Both the position numbers and the translations under genes were made by a program. The notes beneath the pieces were generated by a model. It saw nothing but the letters and a program-made list of their open reading frames with translations, did not search any database and was not told the origin of the DNA. This document shows positions 3,969-5,214 of a stretch of 5,214 nt of DNA, piece after piece; the stretch's first letter is position 1, and every line of letters starts with the position of its first letter. This DNA is from an uncultured Clostridia bacterium (GTDB lineage Bacteria > Bacillota_A > Clostridia > Christensenellales > Aristaeellaceae): positions 1 to 5,214 of the forward strand of contig CAMVDI010000130.1 of assembly GCA_947166205.1 (NCBI GenBank). Direction: 5' to 3'.

Positions 3969-5214
3969 TCAGGTGCCGTTTTCCAGTCCAGTAACCGTAT
4001 AATCCTCCGCCTCCACAGCCGCGCGCAGCGCGTCATCCGCGACGGGCTTGCTCAGGATGACTTCGGCCCTGCCTGCTTCGTGGTCTGCGGAGGCGCTCTC
4101 CACGCCGGGAACAGCCTCCAGTGCCGTTTTCACGCGGGCTTCGCAGTGCGCGCACATCATTCCTTCGATCTTCAGCGTCTTCCTGATGGTCAGCGTCTCC
4201 CCCGCCTCCCGATCCTCCCGCGCATCCCTCTCAGCCGGCGCCGCTCCGTCCCCTTCCGCGGAGACAGCCGCGGCCAGCTCCTCGGCGGATACGGACTTTC
4301 CTTTCCGGTCATGCCGGGGGTCATGCGGGTCGATCAGATTCAGCCTCAGCGCGTTCATGCAGACGAAGAAGCTGGACAGCGCCATGGTCGCCGCCCCGTA
4401 CATGGGTTTCATTTCCGTGCCGTACAGCCCCATGGCCAGCGGAATGCAGACCGCGTTGTAGAAGAACGCCCAGAACAGATTCTGATGGATGTTCCGGATG
4501 GTGGCGCGGCTCAGCCGGACCGCCGCGGTCACATCAGACAGGCGGCTCTTCATCACAACGATGTCCGCCGCGTCGATGGCGACGTCCGTTCCCGCGCCGA
4601 TGGCAATCCCGTTGTCCGCCACCGTCAGCGCGGGGGCGTCGTTGATGCCGTCACCGACCATGGCGGTCTTTCCCAGGGCCCTGAGCCTGCGGATCACGTC
4701 CGCCTTCCCTTCCGGAAGCACTCCCGCGATCACCTGATCCACGCCAGCCTGGCCGCTGATCGCTTTCGCGGTCCGCTCGTTGTCGCCGGTCAGCATCACG
4801 GTCTGAATACCCATATTCCGCAGCTCGCGAATGGCCTGAGCGGAATCCTGCCGGATCGGGTCCGCGACGGCGATGATGCCGCAGAGCCGGCCGTCCAGCG
4901 CGAACATCAGCGGAGTCTTCCCCTGATCCGCCAGGTTTCTCGCCTTCTCCGCCTCGGATTCGCTGACCAGTCCTTTGGAAGCCAGATACTTCAGGCTTCC
5001 GCCCATCAGCTCCTTCCCGTCCAGGGAAGCGCGCAGCCCGTGCCCGGGCAAGGCTTCAAAATCGCTGACTTCCCGGAGCGTCAGGCCTTCCGCCTCGGCG
5101 GCGACGGCCCTGGCCAGGGGATGCTCGCTGTTCTTCTCCAGGGACGCGGCCAGCGCGAGCAGCTCCTCCCGCGCCATTCCCATCGGGATCACATCCGTAA
5201 CGCGGGGCTGGCCC
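3969..5214 (-). CDS. copA: Copper-translocating P1B-type ATPase, C-terminal part (CopA-like, 5' end outside the window)
   Basis: ATP-driven exporter of Cu(I) across the cytoplasmic membrane. The visible 414 residues start with GQPRVTDVIP, which follows the phosphorylation motif DKTGT in this family. The GTG at 5192 is therefore an internal Val codon, and the N-terminal half lies beyond the edge. Seen in order: SEHPLA (29-34, the nucleotide-binding HP motif), GHG (57-59), MLTGDN (140-145), GDGINDAP (187-194), YN in the seventh membrane helix (252-253) and M277xxSS in the eighth, the copper-site residues of CopA. After the last helix come a His/Asp-rich and then Glu/Ala-rich linker (about 295-340) and a full heavy-metal-associated domain with GMMCAHC (351-357, Cys354 and Cys357). 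A C-terminal metal-binding domain is less usual than the N-terminal ones of CopA. The CDF exporter follows on the same strand. No CsoR/CopY regulator or separate chaperone is in view. Confidence 0.95.
   Translation of the reverse strand, partial: GQPRVTDVIPMGMAREELLALAASLEKNSEHPLARAVAAEAEGLTLREVSDFEALPGHGLRASLDGKELMGGSLKYLASKGLVSESEAEKARNLADQGKTPLMFALDGRLCGIIAVADPIRQDSAQAIRELRNMGIQTVMLTGDNERTAKAISGQAGVDQVIAGVLPEGKADVIRRLRALGKTAMVGDGINDAPALTVADNGIAIGAGTDVAIDAADIVVMKSRLSDVTAAVRLSRATIRNIHQNLFWAFFYNAVCIPLAMGLYGTEMKPMYGAATMALSSFFVCMNALRLNLIDPHDPRHDRKGKSVSAEELAAAVSAEGDGAAPAERDAREDREAGETLTIRKTLKIEGMMCAHCEARVKTALEAVPGVESASADHEAGRAEVILSKPVADDALRAAVEAEDYTVTGLENGT

Noticed and set aside
2731..4002. Plus-strand open frame of 423 codons opposite the CDF gene
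   Set aside because: It is the antisense shadow of a clear CDF transporter, is rich in His/Asp/Arg without any domain pattern, and its end translates the two palindromic repeats.
5190..5192. GTG as the start of the copper ATPase
   Set aside because: The frame stays open to the window edge and the residues before it (GQPRVTD) match the conserved stretch after DKTGT, so this is an internal valine.

Overview
The window looks like chromosomal DNA from a GC-rich, Gram-positive-type bacterium, most likely a clostridial Firmicute, perhaps a gut or rumen lineage. The basis is purine-rich GGAGG-type ribosome binding sites before every complete gene, short MKKL signal peptides, sigma-A-like promoters, a partner-switching STAS pair, and short palindromes of the CACAGGGGGACGGTCC type that I recall from Firmicute genomes. 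The lineage is inferred; no marker gene is present.

Layout, left to right. Positions 1-39 hold a strong hairpin just past the stop of the first gene, probably its terminator. Two minus-strand genes follow (56-685 and 803-1282), coding for small exported proteins of unknown function with near-identical signal-peptide starts. Positions 1283-1618 are a divergent control region. It has two candidate promoters facing left and one facing right, and the two TTGACA boxes sit in an inverted repeat. The plus-strand operon 1619-2486 codes for a degenerate RsbW/SpoIIAB-like protein and a STAS anti-sigma-factor antagonist. Positions 2487-2772 carry no gene but hold a degenerate tandem repeat of about 59 bp and a 64-nt bipartite hairpin that may terminate transcription from both sides. 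The right third is a minus-strand metal-efflux pair. A copper P1B-type ATPase with a C-terminal metal-binding domain, cut by the window edge, lies upstream of a cation diffusion facilitator with an extended C-terminus. Two tandem palindromes separate them.

Two modules can be read functionally. One is a signalling switch: the STAS protein probably binds the kinase-like protein or a relative, with the real target (a sigma factor or another effector) encoded elsewhere. The other is metal homeostasis at the membrane: ATP-driven copper export plus proton-coupled divalent-cation export, probably co-transcribed. No clearly new multi-gene system is visible. The most unusual points are the kinase-like protein lacking recognisable ATP-binding boxes, the inverted-repeat divergent promoter, and the several families of palindromes and repeats packed into the gaps.
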